DNA of 64,000 nt, taken from assembly GCF_003148645.1 (NCBI RefSeq), contig NZ_QGGP01000007.1, forward strand, positions 1 through 64,000, read 5' to 3'. The position numbers and the translations under genes were made by a program. Under the pieces are notes generated by a model. It searched no databases and was not told the DNA's origin. It saw only the letters and a program-made list of their open reading frames with translations. This DNA comes from Xanthomarina spongicola (GTDB lineage Bacteria > Bacteroidota > Bacteroidia > Flavobacteriales > Flavobacteriaceae). Shown in pieces: positions 6,888-15,880 of this stretch (position 1 is its first letter; every line of letters begins with the position of its first letter).

Positions 6888-7658
6888 TTATTTATTAATA
6901 TCTTGTACACATCTAAAACCCAAATTTTTCATTGAATATTTGGCTTTTAAACTACCACGAATAGCATAGCGCATAAACGCTGCATAGTTCATTAAATCTG
7001 TAGCTCCAACAGCTGCACTTCCACAGAACAGACTACTATCCTTATCGACATCATTTCTAGATTCACCAGAAATTAATACCGAATTAAAATCTGATGTCCA
7101 TTCCCAAACTAAACCATGTAAATCGTAAATATTCCAATAGTTTTTGAAAGTAGAACCAATCTCATTATTAAAGGTTTTTGGTTTTTCGTACCAACCTAAA
7201 ATATATTCATTATAACTTTCTAATGTTCTTGCATCTGGCAAGGTTTCGTTAGACATAGCCACATATTCCCATTCGTCTACAGTTGGTAATCTTTTTCCTT
7301 GGCACTCACAATAATCGTTAGCTGCAAACCAAGACACATTTGTTATTGGTGCATTTAAAGCTTGAGAGTCTCCTAGAGCTATATCAGATTTCCAGTTTAT
7401 TAAGTAATTGTTATCTGCAAATATTTTTTTTACTTGAGAACGTTGCCATTTTGGATATTTTTTAACGAATTCTAAAAATTGAGCATTGGTAACTGGATAT
7501 ACATCCATTTGAAAATCTGTAATGGTAACCTGCATGGAGTCTCTTCCATAAAGAGGAATATATGTGTCACCTTTTACAGTAACCATTTTAGATTGACAAT
7601 TTGCAGTGTTAACCCAAAATATAAGTAAGCAAATTGTCAATCTTAAAACAGTTTTCAT
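6888..7658 (-). CDS. SUMF1/formylglycine-generating-enzyme-like exported protein
   Basis: A 256-residue protein with a signal peptide (ending near NTANCQ) and an FGE-sulfatase fold. Landmarks are DVYPVTNAQFLEFVKK, APITNVSWFAANDYCECQGKRLPTVDEWEY, LHGLVWEWTSDF and the C-terminal RYAIRGSLKAKYSMKNLGFRCV. True formylglycine-generating enzymes use paired Cys near the C-terminus; here I see Cys in SLFCGSA and GFRCV but cannot confirm a catalytic pair. It is 20 bp after nirK and 3 bp before the SCO gene, so a maturation or structural role in nitrite reduction is plausible but unproven. Confidence 0.75.
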   Translation of the reverse strand: MKTVLRLTICLLIFWVNTANCQSKMVTVKGDTYIPLYGRDSMQVTITDFQMDVYPVTNAQFLEFVKKYPKWQRSQVKKIFADNNYLINWKSDIALGDSQALNAPITNVSWFAANDYCECQGKRLPTVDEWEYVAMSNETLPDARTLESYNEYILGWYEKPKTFNNEIGSTFKNYWNIYDLHGLVWEWTSDFNSVLISGESRNDVDKDSSLFCGSAAVGATDLMNYAAFMRYAIRGSLKAKYSMKNLGFRCVQDINK

Positions 7659-7678
7659 TTTATAATAGTTAGTTATAA

Positions 7679-9154
7679 TTAGTGACTACTTTTAACTTCC
7701 AATACTTGGTTTTTAGTAACATTAGTTTTATTGTTACCCCAAGAATTATATACGTAAGTTAATACATCTGCAACTTCTTCGTCGCTAAGAGATTGTCTTG
7801 TCATTACACTGTTGTATTTTTCACCATTAACAGTAATTTCTCCAGTTAATCCATGAACAACAGCACTAATGGCACGTTTTACATCAGCATTTAAATAATC
7901 TGAATTAGCTAAAGGAGGGAATGCATTTGGAATTCCTTGACCTTCTCCTTGGTGACATGCAAAACAAGTTTGCATATATATTTGCTTCCCAGATTCAATT
8001 TTCTCATCTAAGCTTTTCTCTGTAGTTGAAACAACTGCTTCAGGCTTATCTCCATTAGGCATGGCTTGAATTCCACCTCCTTCTGGATGATAAATTCCTT
8101 CTTGTTTAACACCAGAATAAATTGCTTTATTTTCTTCGCCTTCAACTTTTAACATTCCTAAAGCACCTTTATTAAAAGCTCTAAAAATAGAGTGATCTAC
8201 TAGTATAAAAGTACCAGGAACATCTACCCTAAATTCTACAATGGCAGCACCACCAGCAGGAATTAAAGTTGTTTGAACATTTTCGTTAATCATATCTCCA
8301 CCTTCTACAAATACTTTATCAAAAATTTCTCCAATAACATGGAAAGAAGACACTAAATTTGGACCTCCATTACCAACATATAAACGAACTGTTTCGCCTA
8401 CTTTTGCTGTAATAGCATTGTCTCCTGTAAGTGCGTTTACACTACCATTAAATACTACATAATCTGCATCTTCATCAACAGCTTTCTGCATATCAAAAGG
8501 TTGTAATCCTGGCTCTCCATTTTCTCCTTTTGTATAAAAATCTCCTTGCATAATGTAGTACTCTTTATCTACTTTAGGCAGACCACCTTCTGGTTCAACC
8601 AAAATAAGCCCATACATTCCATTTGCAATATGCATTCCTACAGGAGCAGTAGCGCAATGGTACACATAAAGACCTGGATTGATAGTTTTAAAACTAAATG
8701 TTTTTTCGTGTCCTGGAGCCACAAAAGAAGATGATGCTCCACCTCCTGGACCAGTTACAGCATGTAAATCGATGTTGTGTGGTAATTTATTGTCTGGATG
8801 ATTAGACAGAGTAAATTCTACTTCGTCTCCTACTCTAGTTCTAATAAAACTACCTGGTACAGAACCTCCAAATGTCCAATATACATACTTAACGCCATTT
8901 GTCATTTCTCCTTCTTCTTCAAGAATTTCCATGTCTACGATAAGTTTCTTTGCTTTTCTATTGCCAACAGGAGTTGGTACAAGAGGTGGTGCAGTTAATT
9001 CTGCAATCATTTCTTGACTTACTTGGATATCTGCAGCATTTACATCTGCTTTTTTCGTGTCGTTTGAGCACGCTATAAAAAACATAGGTGCTAATAGCAA
9101 AAGAAGACCCTTTACTATTGTTAATTTACTTTTTGATTTTTGGTTTGTTTTCAT
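7679..9154 (-). CDS. nirK: Copper-containing nitrite reductase with C-terminal cytochrome c domain
   Basis: A 491-residue lipoprotein (signal ending FFIAC). The ORF is open 9 codons further up, but the ATG at 9154 gives a normal signal peptide. Two cupredoxin domains: type 1 copper ligands H126, C167, H175 and M180 (YHCA..VGMH..NGM) and type 2 ligands H131, H166 and H321, with catalytic H272. A class I cytochrome c domain follows (CFACH at 397-401, axial Met in NSVMTRQ near 451). It reduces nitrite to NO in the periplasm; the fused haem probably feeds electrons to the type 1 copper. It heads a four-gene operon. No nitric or nitrous oxide reductase gene is recognisable in the window. Confidence 0.93.
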   Translation of the reverse strand: MKTNQKSKSKLTIVKGLLLLLAPMFFIACSNDTKKADVNAADIQVSQEMIAELTAPPLVPTPVGNRKAKKLIVDMEILEEEGEMTNGVKYVYWTFGGSVPGSFIRTRVGDEVEFTLSNHPDNKLPHNIDLHAVTGPGGGASSSFVAPGHEKTFSFKTINPGLYVYHCATAPVGMHIANGMYGLILVEPEGGLPKVDKEYYIMQGDFYTKGENGEPGLQPFDMQKAVDEDADYVVFNGSVNALTGDNAITAKVGETVRLYVGNGGPNLVSSFHVIGEIFDKVFVEGGDMINENVQTTLIPAGGAAIVEFRVDVPGTFILVDHSIFRAFNKGALGMLKVEGEENKAIYSGVKQEGIYHPEGGGIQAMPNGDKPEAVVSTTEKSLDEKIESGKQIYMQTCFACHQGEGQGIPNAFPPLANSDYLNADVKRAISAVVHGLTGEITVNGEKYNSVMTRQSLSDEEVADVLTYVYNSWGNNKTNVTKNQVLEVKSSH

Positions 9155-9229
9155 GAATAAATTGTTTGTTGATTTTCTCAATATTTGTTGTTTATTTGCA
9201 TATCAGACTAATTAGTCCTTTATGCTAGG

Positions 9230-9237
9230 CAAAGATA
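9230..9237 (-). promoter_or_regulatory. -7 element of the nirK operon promoter
   Basis: TATCTTTG on the minus strand matches TAnnTTTG exactly. The expected start site near 9226 would leave a leader of about 70 nt before the nirK ATG at 9154. No convincing -33 element is present, which fits an activator-dependent promoter. Confidence 0.5.
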
Positions 9238-9259
9238 ATTGCCCAAAACTAACAAAAAC

Positions 9260-9273
9260 ATGACATTAATCAT
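9260..9273. promoter_or_regulatory. FNR/CRP-family box upstream of nirK
   Basis: ATGACATTAATCAT contains TGA-N6-TCA, the half-site pattern and spacing of CRP/FNR-family activators. Its centre is about 40 bp upstream of the nirK start site inferred from the -7 element, the classic class II activator position. It also lies between two divergent genes. Confidence 0.5.
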
Positions 9274-9326
9274 ATATTGAAGTTTTAAAATATATAATTT
9301 TGTTCAAAATAAAATTTTTAATAATT

Positions 9327-10484
9327 ATGAAAACCCCCTTCCTATTTTTATTCCTATTTTATGTAACCTTTACGTTTGCACAAAAAAACAACTCTACAAC
9401 AATTTATTATAATAATGGAGAGTCTAAACAATTAAACAAAGCGCATTTAACTTATAATTCAAAAGATTTTATAGTTGGTGTTGAAGCAAAAACAGATGCA
9501 AACAAAAAAATACAATATGACTTAGCAGGCGTAACTAAAGTAAACCATGATGCCACAACTTATATTATAAAATCTTATAAGAAAAAACTATATTTATTTG
9601 AAGAGTTAATTTCTGGTTCAATTTCTTTATATAAAAGTGGTGAACACTTTTTTATTGAAAATGAAGAACATGGATTTAGAGAAATAGAAAAAAAAGTGGT
9701 TGATGGTTTAACTTTAAAAACGTTTAGCTATGCTACGCTTTCTATCTATGTTAATAAATGTAAAGAGGCTCAAGAAAATGCTTACAATCAATACGACTCG
9801 ATAACTATTAGTAATTTAAAAGCTATTATTGAGACTTACAATAATTGTAATTTAAGCGAAGACACACAGTTTGCTACAAATGTAATAACACAAGCAAATG
9901 AACCTTCTGAATTTATAGAAATAGGAATTAATGTTGGATTTAACTTCTTAAACACAGACTTCAACGAATTATCTCAAGGTGTTTCTAACAGTTTTGGGAC
10001 TCCTGTAATAGGAGCACAAATCTATATGAATACTAATATGTTTAATAAAAGTTTAGGCTTTATTGCTATAGTTGATTACTCTCTACCAAAAGAATTTAAT
10101 TCAACGAGTAATAGTATTTTCTTAAACACAAAGACTGCGTATTTATCAACCATGATTGGTGTTCGATATACATTCAATAATATCAACAAAACTTTTAGTC
10201 CTTATTTAGGTTTTAATAGTGGTTTCTTATTTAATTCAATGTCTTACGTTACAAAACAGCAAAATACTGTAGGCGCTGCAATTATTGATTTTGATACGAC
10301 TAATGAATTAACATACAACTTTAGTGTAGGTAGTTATATTAAATTTGGAAAACAAAAGTTAGATTTCAACATCATGTATCAACCTGAAATTAGTTTCGGA
10401 TTAGAAGCTACAGATAATTTAAGCAGATTAGTAAGTTATTATTCGGTATCTGGTTTTCAACTAAAAGCATCATACATTTTTTAA
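9327..10484 (+). CDS. Exported outer-membrane beta-barrel protein, unknown function
   Basis: A 385-residue protein starting at the ATG at 9327 (MKTPFLFLFLFYVTFTFAQ signal peptide); the frame is open 9 codons upstream from a TTG. The N-terminal half is a soluble region (about residues 20-190) resembling small beta-rich segments of flavobacterial surface proteins. The C-terminal half, from about IEIGINVGFNFLNTDF, has alternating strand patterns and ends in an aromatic-rich strand (LKASYIF), typical of an outer-membrane barrel. Monocistronic, divergent from nirK, and closed by the terminator at 10510-10538. I cannot assign a function. Confidence 0.65.
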   Translation: MKTPFLFLFLFYVTFTFAQKNNSTTIYYNNGESKQLNKAHLTYNSKDFIVGVEAKTDANKKIQYDLAGVTKVNHDATTYIIKSYKKKLYLFEELISGSISLYKSGEHFFIENEEHGFREIEKKVVDGLTLKTFSYATLSIYVNKCKEAQENAYNQYDSITISNLKAIIETYNNCNLSEDTQFATNVITQANEPSEFIEIGINVGFNFLNTDFNELSQGVSNSFGTPVIGAQIYMNTNMFNKSLGFIAIVDYSLPKEFNSTSNSIFLNTKTAYLSTMIGVRYTFNNINKTFSPYLGFNSGFLFNSMSYVTKQQNTVGAAIIDFDTTNELTYNFSVGSYIKFGKQKLDFNIMYQPEISFGLEATDNLSRLVSYYSVSGFQLKASYIF

Positions 10485-10509
10485 TTATTAATTAATTAAA
10501 ACCATATTT

Positions 10510-10538
10510 AAGAGTCGCTTTAAAAAGCGACTCTTTTT
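10510..10538 (+). terminator. Rho-independent terminator
   Basis: The stem AAGAGTCGCTTT / AAAGCGACTCTT with a short A-rich loop is followed by a T-run. It separates the barrel gene from parA. Confidence 0.85.
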
Positions 10539-10606
10539 GTTAACAAGTTCCGTTTTTTATCCTCGTAAATAATTGTATTTTTACGGTTACAAAAACCAAA
10601 TCATTA

Positions 10607-11371
10607 ATGGGTAAAATCATCGCAATTGCTAACCAAAAAGGTGGCGTTGGAAAAACAACAACTTCAGTAAACTTAGCAGCATCATTAGGTGTTCTAGAAA
10701 AGAAAGTTCTTCTTATTGATGCAGATCCACAGGCAAATGCAACTTCAGGGTTAGGAATTGATGTCGAATCTGTTGAAATTGGCACATACCAATTGCTTGA
10801 ACACACAAACATTGCAAGAGAAGCCATTATAAAAACAAGTACTCCAAATCTGGATTTAATACCTTCACATATTGACTTAGTAGCTATAGAAATAGAGCTA
10901 GTTGATAAAGAAGAAAGAGAATATATGCTTAAGAAAGCATTACAGGAAATAAAAAACGATTACGATTTTATACTAATAGATTGTGCTCCATCTCTAGGTT
11001 TATTAACATTAAACGCTTTAACAGCATCAGATTCTGTTCTTATTCCAATACAATGCGAATATTTTGCTTTAGAAGGGTTAGGAAAACTATTAAACACTAT
11101 TAAAAGTGTGCAAAAAATACATAATCAAAACTTAGATATTGAAGGGTTATTACTAACCATGTATGATTCCCGTTTACGTTTATCTAATCAAGTAGTTGAA
11201 GAAGTACAAAAGCATTTTAACGACATGGTGTTTCAAACCATTATTCAAAGAAATGTTAGATTAAGCGAAGCTCCAAGTTATGGCGAAAGCATAATAAATT
11301 ATGATGCAAGTAGCAAAGGTGCAAGTAATTACTTAAGTTTGGCTAAAGAACTAATTATTAAAAACTCCTAA
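10607..11371 (+). CDS. parA: Chromosome-partitioning ATPase ParA
   Basis: A 254-residue ParA/Soj ATPase. The deviant Walker A KGGVGKTT is at residues 11-18, LIDADPQANAT follows near 36-46, and Walker B-like FILIDCAPSLG lies near 120. It is followed after 2 bp by parB. The pair drives segregation of the chromosome origin region by ATP-dependent ParA gradients. There is no N-terminal HTH extension, as usual for chromosomal Soj-type proteins. I did not spot a parS site (TGTTTCACGTGAAACA-like) in the window by eye. Confidence 0.95.
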   Translation: MGKIIAIANQKGGVGKTTTSVNLAASLGVLEKKVLLIDADPQANATSGLGIDVESVEIGTYQLLEHTNIAREAIIKTSTPNLDLIPSHIDLVAIEIELVDKEEREYMLKKALQEIKNDYDFILIDCAPSLGLLTLNALTASDSVLIPIQCEYFALEGLGKLLNTIKSVQKIHNQNLDIEGLLLTMYDSRLRLSNQVVEEVQKHFNDMVFQTIIQRNVRLSEAPSYGESIINYDASSKGASNYLSLAKELIIKNS

Positions 11372-11373
11372 AA

Positions 11374-12273
11374 ATGGCGAAGGCAACAAAAAAACAGGCT
11401 TTAGGTAGAGGATTATCGGCTCTTTTAAAAGACCCTTCAAACGACATATCATCAGTACAAGATAAAAACGCAGATAAGGTAATTGGTAATATTGTTGAAC
11501 TAGACATAGATTCAATTGAAATAAATCCATTTCAACCAAGAACCAATTTTAACGAAGAAACCTTAAGAGAACTTGCTTCTTCAATTAAAGAATTAGGTGT
11601 TATTCAACCAATAACCGTTAGAAAATTAGACTTTAATAAATTTCAATTAGTTTCTGGCGAACGCCGTTTTAGAGCTTCAAAATTAATAGGTTTAAAAACC
11701 ATTCCTTCTTACATTCGTATTGCTAACGATCAAGAATCGTTAGAAATGGCTTTAGTTGAAAACATTCAGAGACAGGATTTAGATCCTATTGAAATTGCAT
11801 TATCCTATCAAAGATTAATAGATGAAATTAATCTAACTCAAGAACAAATGAGCGAACGTGTAGGAAAAAAACGTTCTACCATAGCTAACTATTTACGATT
11901 ATTAAAACTAGATCCAATTATTCAAACTGGAATGAGAGATGGTTTTATTTCTATGGGTCATGGTCGTGCTATTATTAATATTGAAGACCAATCTATTCAA
12001 TTAGATATTTACGAAAAAATTATTTTAAATAAATTATCTGTTCGAGATACAGAGGCTTTAGTAAAAGAGTATCAAAAGGATAAAACAATAACTGTCCCAA
12101 CAAAACAAGAACTACCAAAATTTATAAAAAAGGGAGCTAAAGAATTTTCAGAATACTTTGGTCATAAAATACACGTTAAAGTTTCAAAGAATGGAAAAGG
12201 AAATATTACAATTCCATTCCATTCTGAAGAAGATTTTAATCGTATTATAAAACTTGTAAAGCGTGCCAAATAA
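11374..12273 (+). CDS. parB: Chromosome-partitioning protein ParB (parS-binding CTPase)
   Basis: A 299-residue ParB/Spo0J protein. A basic N-terminal ALGRGLSALL motif for ParA stimulation is followed by the ParB/sulfiredoxin-like domain with the CTP-binding signature GERRFRASKLIGLKTIPSYIR and ENIQRQDLDPIE. Next come the HTH LTQEQMSERVGKKRSTIANYLRLL (parS binding) and a C-terminal dimerisation region. The 3' end overlaps the next gene by 11 bp. Confidence 0.95.
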   Translation: MAKATKKQALGRGLSALLKDPSNDISSVQDKNADKVIGNIVELDIDSIEINPFQPRTNFNEETLRELASSIKELGVIQPITVRKLDFNKFQLVSGERRFRASKLIGLKTIPSYIRIANDQESLEMALVENIQRQDLDPIEIALSYQRLIDEINLTQEQMSERVGKKRSTIANYLRLLKLDPIIQTGMRDGFISMGHGRAIINIEDQSIQLDIYEKIILNKLSVRDTEALVKEYQKDKTITVPTKQELPKFIKKGAKEFSEYFGHKIHVKVSKNGKGNITIPFHSEEDFNRIIKLVKRAK

Positions 12274-12865
12274 ACTTCTAATTATATCTGTATTTTTATT
12301 TGCATTTTGTTTTTCAGCCTTTGCTCAAGAAGGTGAAAAGGAAGACAAAAAGAAAAAAAATAAAGTAACTCCTACCGAAGAGCTTGTAGTAGAAACAGGC
12401 ACTGTTATTATAGAACCTATAGATCCATTGTCTCCTGCTCGAGCAGCATTTTACTCTGCAGTATTGCCTGGTTTAGGTCATGCTTACCTTAAAAAATACT
12501 GGAAAATTCCAGTTATTTATGCTGGACTTGGTGTTGGCGTTTATTTTTACATTAATAATAATAACGAATACAACAGATATCGAGATGCTTACAAACGTCG
12601 ATTAGCAGGTTTTGAAGATGATGAGTTTTATGGAACTATTTCAGATGATGGTTTACAAGATGCACAAAAAACTTATGGAAGAAATCGAGAAATATCCCTT
12701 CTTGTAACCATTGGTGTTTATGCTCTAAATATTATTTGGGCAAATGTTGATGCGCATTTAATGCAATTTAATATAGATGATAATCTATCTCTACAACCTC
12801 ATTACAAAATAAATGAGTTTGATAAAACAGGTGATCTGGGATTAACTTTAAACTTCAAATTCTAA
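12263..12865 (+). CDS. DUF5683 membrane protein
   Basis: A 200-residue protein with a signal peptide (ending FAFCFSAFAQ), a Lys/Glu-rich linker and a DUF5683 domain: SPARAAFYSAVLPGLGHAYLKKYWKIP, then hydrophobic segments near residues 85-100 and 150-165. It overlaps parB by 11 bp and is 3 bp from dapB, so it is co-transcribed with both. The position next to parAB-dapB-lepB is familiar in Flavobacteriaceae. Function unknown; the inner envelope is the likely location. Confidence 0.8.
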   Translation: MPNKLLIISVFLFAFCFSAFAQEGEKEDKKKKNKVTPTEELVVETGTVIIEPIDPLSPARAAFYSAVLPGLGHAYLKKYWKIPVIYAGLGVGVYFYINNNNEYNRYRDAYKRRLAGFEDDEFYGTISDDGLQDAQKTYGRNREISLLVTIGVYALNIIWANVDAHLMQFNIDDNLSLQPHYKINEFDKTGDLGLTLNFKF

Positions 12866-12868
12866 ATC

Positions 12869-13570
12869 ATGAAAATTGCATTACTTGGTTATGGTAAAAT
12901 GGGAAAAGCAATTGAAGAAATTGCTTTGCTACGTGGACACCAAATAGTAATAAAAACATCAGATGAAGATGGTTACGATATTACTCAAGCAGATGTTGCT
13001 ATAGATTTTAGTGTACCTAAAGCTGCCTTTTTTAATATTGCAAAATGTCTTAAACATGGAGTACCAGTAATTTCTGGAACTACAGGTTGGCTGGATAATT
13101 ATGAAAATATTGTAAGTATTTGTAAAGAAGAAAATGGCGCTTTTATTTATGCTTCAAATTTTAGTCTTGGAGTCAATATCTTTTTTGAACTAAATAAAAA
13201 TTTAGCAAAAATAATGAGTCAACTTAAACAATATAACGTGTCTATAGAAGAAATTCATCATACTCAAAAATTAGATGCACCAAGTGGAACTGCTATTACT
13301 TTAGCCGAAGGTATTATTTCTGAACATTCAGAATATAGTAAATGGTTATTAAACGAATCTAAAGAAAAAGCAATTCCTATTAATGCAAAAAGAATAGATT
13401 CTGTTCCAGGTACACATATCATAGATTACTCAAGCATAACAGATAGTATACAATTAACACATACAGCACATAATAGACAAGGTTTTGCCCTTGGAGCAAT
13501 TATTGCTGCCGAATGGATTCTTGATAAAAAGGGAATTTTCACCATGAAAGATGTGTTAAATATTGGTTAA
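12869..13570 (+). CDS. dapB: 4-hydroxy-tetrahydrodipicolinate reductase
   Basis: A 233-residue enzyme of the lysine/diaminopimelate pathway; NAD(P)H-dependent. The nucleotide-binding motif GYGKMG is at 7-12, ISGTTGW lies mid-protein, and the catalytic/substrate motif HHTQKLDAPSGTA supplies the His and Lys. It is slightly shorter than E. coli DapB, as in other Bacteroidota. dapD, a later pathway step, is elsewhere in the window at 57226. A perfect 26-bp palindrome separates it from lepB. Confidence 0.95.
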   Translation: MKIALLGYGKMGKAIEEIALLRGHQIVIKTSDEDGYDITQADVAIDFSVPKAAFFNIAKCLKHGVPVISGTTGWLDNYENIVSICKEENGAFIYASNFSLGVNIFFELNKNLAKIMSQLKQYNVSIEEIHHTQKLDAPSGTAITLAEGIISEHSEYSKWLLNESKEKAIPINAKRIDSVPGTHIIDYSSITDSIQLTHTAHNRQGFALGAIIAAEWILDKKGIFTMKDVLNIG

Positions 13571-13590
13571 TATAAAGAAAACTAGTAACG

Positions 13591-13616
13591 TTTATTAGTG
13601 TTTAAACACTAATAAA
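13591..13616. promoter_or_regulatory. Perfect 26-bp palindrome between dapB and lepB
   Basis: TTTATTAGTGTTT is followed immediately by its exact reverse complement. On the plus strand it is followed by A-rich sequence rather than a T-run, so it is a poor forward terminator. It could be an operator or an mRNA-stabilising hairpin. It lies 17 bp upstream of the lepB ATG. Confidence 0.45.
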
Positions 13617-13632
13617 AACAAAAGATAAAATT

Positions 13633-15210
13633 ATGACATTTACGCAATTATTTATTTTCCTCCTAGCCATTCAAATTATACATGGATTAGGAACATGGAA
13701 ATTATATATTAAAGCTGGTAGACAAGCTTGGGAAGCTTTTGTTCCAGTTTACAATGCTGTTATTTTAATGAAAATAATTAATAGACCTTGGTGGTGGACT
13801 ATTTTACTTTTCTTGCCTATTGTAAACTTAATTATGTTCCCAGTAGTTTGGGTTGAAACTGCAAGAAGCTTTGGTAAAAACTCGACAACAGATACAGTTC
13901 TTGCCATTTTTTCTCTAGGTTTTTATAATTATTATCTTAATTATGCTTTAGATGTTGAACATATTAAAGATAGAAGTTTGCATCCAAAAACAGCAGCTGG
14001 AGATTGGGTAAGTTCTATTCTTTTTGCTATTGTAGCTGCAACCATAGTACACACTTATTTTATTCAACCTTATACCATTCCTACATCTTCTTTAGAAAAA
14101 TCTTTATTAGTAGGAGATTTTCTTTTTGTAAGTAAGTTTCATTATGGAGCACGTGTTCCAATGACTACAGTTTCGGCTCCAATGGTACATGATACAATTC
14201 CTGTCATCAAGAAAAAATCTTACTTATACGACGATCATTTAGAAAATAAAAACACAGCTTTTATAAACAAGTTGTCTTTACCTTATATGCGTATTCCTGG
14301 TTTTCAGAAAATAAAGCAAAATGATATTGTTGTATTTAACTGGCCTGTGGACACCATGTTAAACATGCGTTATACAGATAGAAATAGATATAAGCCTATC
14401 GATAAGAAAACCAATTATGTAAAACGTTGTGTTGGTCTTCCAGGAGATTCTTTAGAAGTACGTGATGGTTATGTTTTTATAAATGGCAAACAAAACGAAT
14501 TACCAGATAGAGCAAAACTTCAGTTTTCTTATAAAGTTGAAACTAAAAGTGGCCCTTTTAATAACGACCAATTAATAAAAAGGTATGACATAACAGATAT
14601 GCCACAATATAACCAGGATTACTCCTTAAGTTATTTTCCTGGAATTACAGACGAAACATTAAATCAGTTTAAAAATCATCCAAATGTAAAGAGTGTTGAA
14701 CCACTTAAACGTGAAAAAGGAGAACGTGAAGCAAGTGTCTTTCCTCATGACCCAAATTACAATTGGAATAACGATTTTTTTGGACCACTTTATATTCCTA
14801 AAGCTGGAGCAACCATCGATTTAAATTTAGAAGTCTTACCATTATACAAACGTGTTATTTCTGAATACGAAAACAAAACCCTTCAGGTTAAAGGAAACCA
14901 GATTTATATTGATGGACAGTTAGCTACAACTTATACGTTCGATAAAGATTATTACTGGCTCATGGGAGACAACAGACATAACTCGCAAGATGCAAGATCT
15001 TGGGGATTTGTGCCTTTCGATCACGTAGTTGGAAAACCTGTGTTTATTTGGATGAGTTGGGATAGCCATGGAAAACCACGTTGGGAACGTTTCTTTACAA
15101 CGGTTCATGCTAGTGGGAAACCAGTATCTTATTTAATTCCATTCTTAATTTTACTAGCTGCTTGGTTTGGTTTTAACAAATGGAGAAAACATAAAAAAGC
15201 GAATAGTTAG
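13633..15210 (+). CDS. lepB: Signal peptidase I, long Bacteroidota form
   Basis: A 525-residue type I signal peptidase. About 110 N-terminal residues are hydrophobic (WTILLFLPIVNLIMFPVVW and neighbours). The peptidase core begins with the TM segment before IPTSSLEKSLLVGD. Ser153 in TSSL is the likely nucleophile (usually SM), and the Lys in NYVKRCVGLPGDSLEVRDGYV completes the dyad. LMGDNRHNSQDARSWGFVP is box E. A large insert separates the core boxes, and a C-terminal TM segment plus basic tail follows (YLIPFLILLAAWFGF). It cleaves signal peptides of exported proteins at the inner membrane. Confidence 0.92.
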   Translation: MTFTQLFIFLLAIQIIHGLGTWKLYIKAGRQAWEAFVPVYNAVILMKIINRPWWWTILLFLPIVNLIMFPVVWVETARSFGKNSTTDTVLAIFSLGFYNYYLNYALDVEHIKDRSLHPKTAAGDWVSSILFAIVAATIVHTYFIQPYTIPTSSLEKSLLVGDFLFVSKFHYGARVPMTTVSAPMVHDTIPVIKKKSYLYDDHLENKNTAFINKLSLPYMRIPGFQKIKQNDIVVFNWPVDTMLNMRYTDRNRYKPIDKKTNYVKRCVGLPGDSLEVRDGYVFINGKQNELPDRAKLQFSYKVETKSGPFNNDQLIKRYDITDMPQYNQDYSLSYFPGITDETLNQFKNHPNVKSVEPLKREKGEREASVFPHDPNYNWNNDFFGPLYIPKAGATIDLNLEVLPLYKRVISEYENKTLQVKGNQIYIDGQLATTYTFDKDYYWLMGDNRHNSQDARSWGFVPFDHVVGKPVFIWMSWDSHGKPRWERFFTTVHASGKPVSYLIPFLILLAAWFGFNKWRKHKKANS

Positions 15211-15259
15211 TTGTTTAGTCGTAAAGTAATTTAGTTGAAATATTTTTACAACTTAACCA

Positions 15260-15880
15260 ATGAACATTATTATCCATCCAACATACTTTCCAAACGTTGC
15301 TCATTTTGCAGCTATAGTTCAAGCAGAAAAAGTAACGTTTGAAATGGACGATAATTACCAAAAGCAAACCTATAGAAACAGAACCTATATTTATGGCGCC
15401 AATGGCAAATTACAGTTAAGCATTCCTATTATTCATTCGCAAAAAGTAAGACAAAAATATCGCGATATTAAAATTTATAATTCTGAAAACTGGCAGGCTA
15501 TTCATTGGAAGTCTATTGAAACTGCGTATAGAACCTCACCTTTTTTTGAATTTTATGAGGATGATTTTCAACCTCTATTTTCCAAAAAAGCAGATTTTCT
15601 TTTAGAATTTAACATGACTTGTTTTAATGTTGTATTAGATTGTTTACAATTAGAAATTAGTAGTACCAAAACTGACAAATTTCAAAAAATAGTTGCAGAT
15701 AAAACAGACTTTAGACATTTAGCAAATGCTAGAAAAGAACAGTCCTGGACGTTGGATGCTTATACGCAAGTCTTCAGCAATAAACATGGGTTTTTAAATA
15801 ATTTAAGTATTCTAGATTTGCTTTTTAACGAAGGTCCTAATACTTTAAATTATTTAGAATCTCAAAATCTAAATTTTTAA
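15260..15880 (+). CDS. WbqC-family protein
   Basis: A 206-residue protein matching the WbqC-like family: the N-terminal IHPTYFPNVAHFAAI, then TYRNRTYIYGANGKLQLSIPI and WQAIHWKSIETAYRTSPFFEFYEDDF. WbqC genes occur in O-antigen clusters of Proteobacteria, but the family is widespread in Bacteroidota and its biochemical role is unknown. No signal peptide. The stop overlaps the start of the next gene by one base, indicating coupling downstream of lepB. Confidence 0.85.
   Translation: MNIIIHPTYFPNVAHFAAIVQAEKVTFEMDDNYQKQTYRNRTYIYGANGKLQLSIPIIHSQKVRQKYRDIKIYNSENWQAIHWKSIETAYRTSPFFEFYEDDFQPLFSKKADFLLEFNMTCFNVVLDCLQLEISSTKTDKFQKIVADKTDFRHLANARKEQSWTLDAYTQVFSNKHGFLNNLSILDLLFNEGPNTLNYLESQNLNF

Noticed and set aside
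10607-12273. Plasmid or phage origin suggested by parAB
   Set aside because: The pair is embedded in a housekeeping operon with dapB and lepB and has the chromosomal Soj/Spo0J layout.
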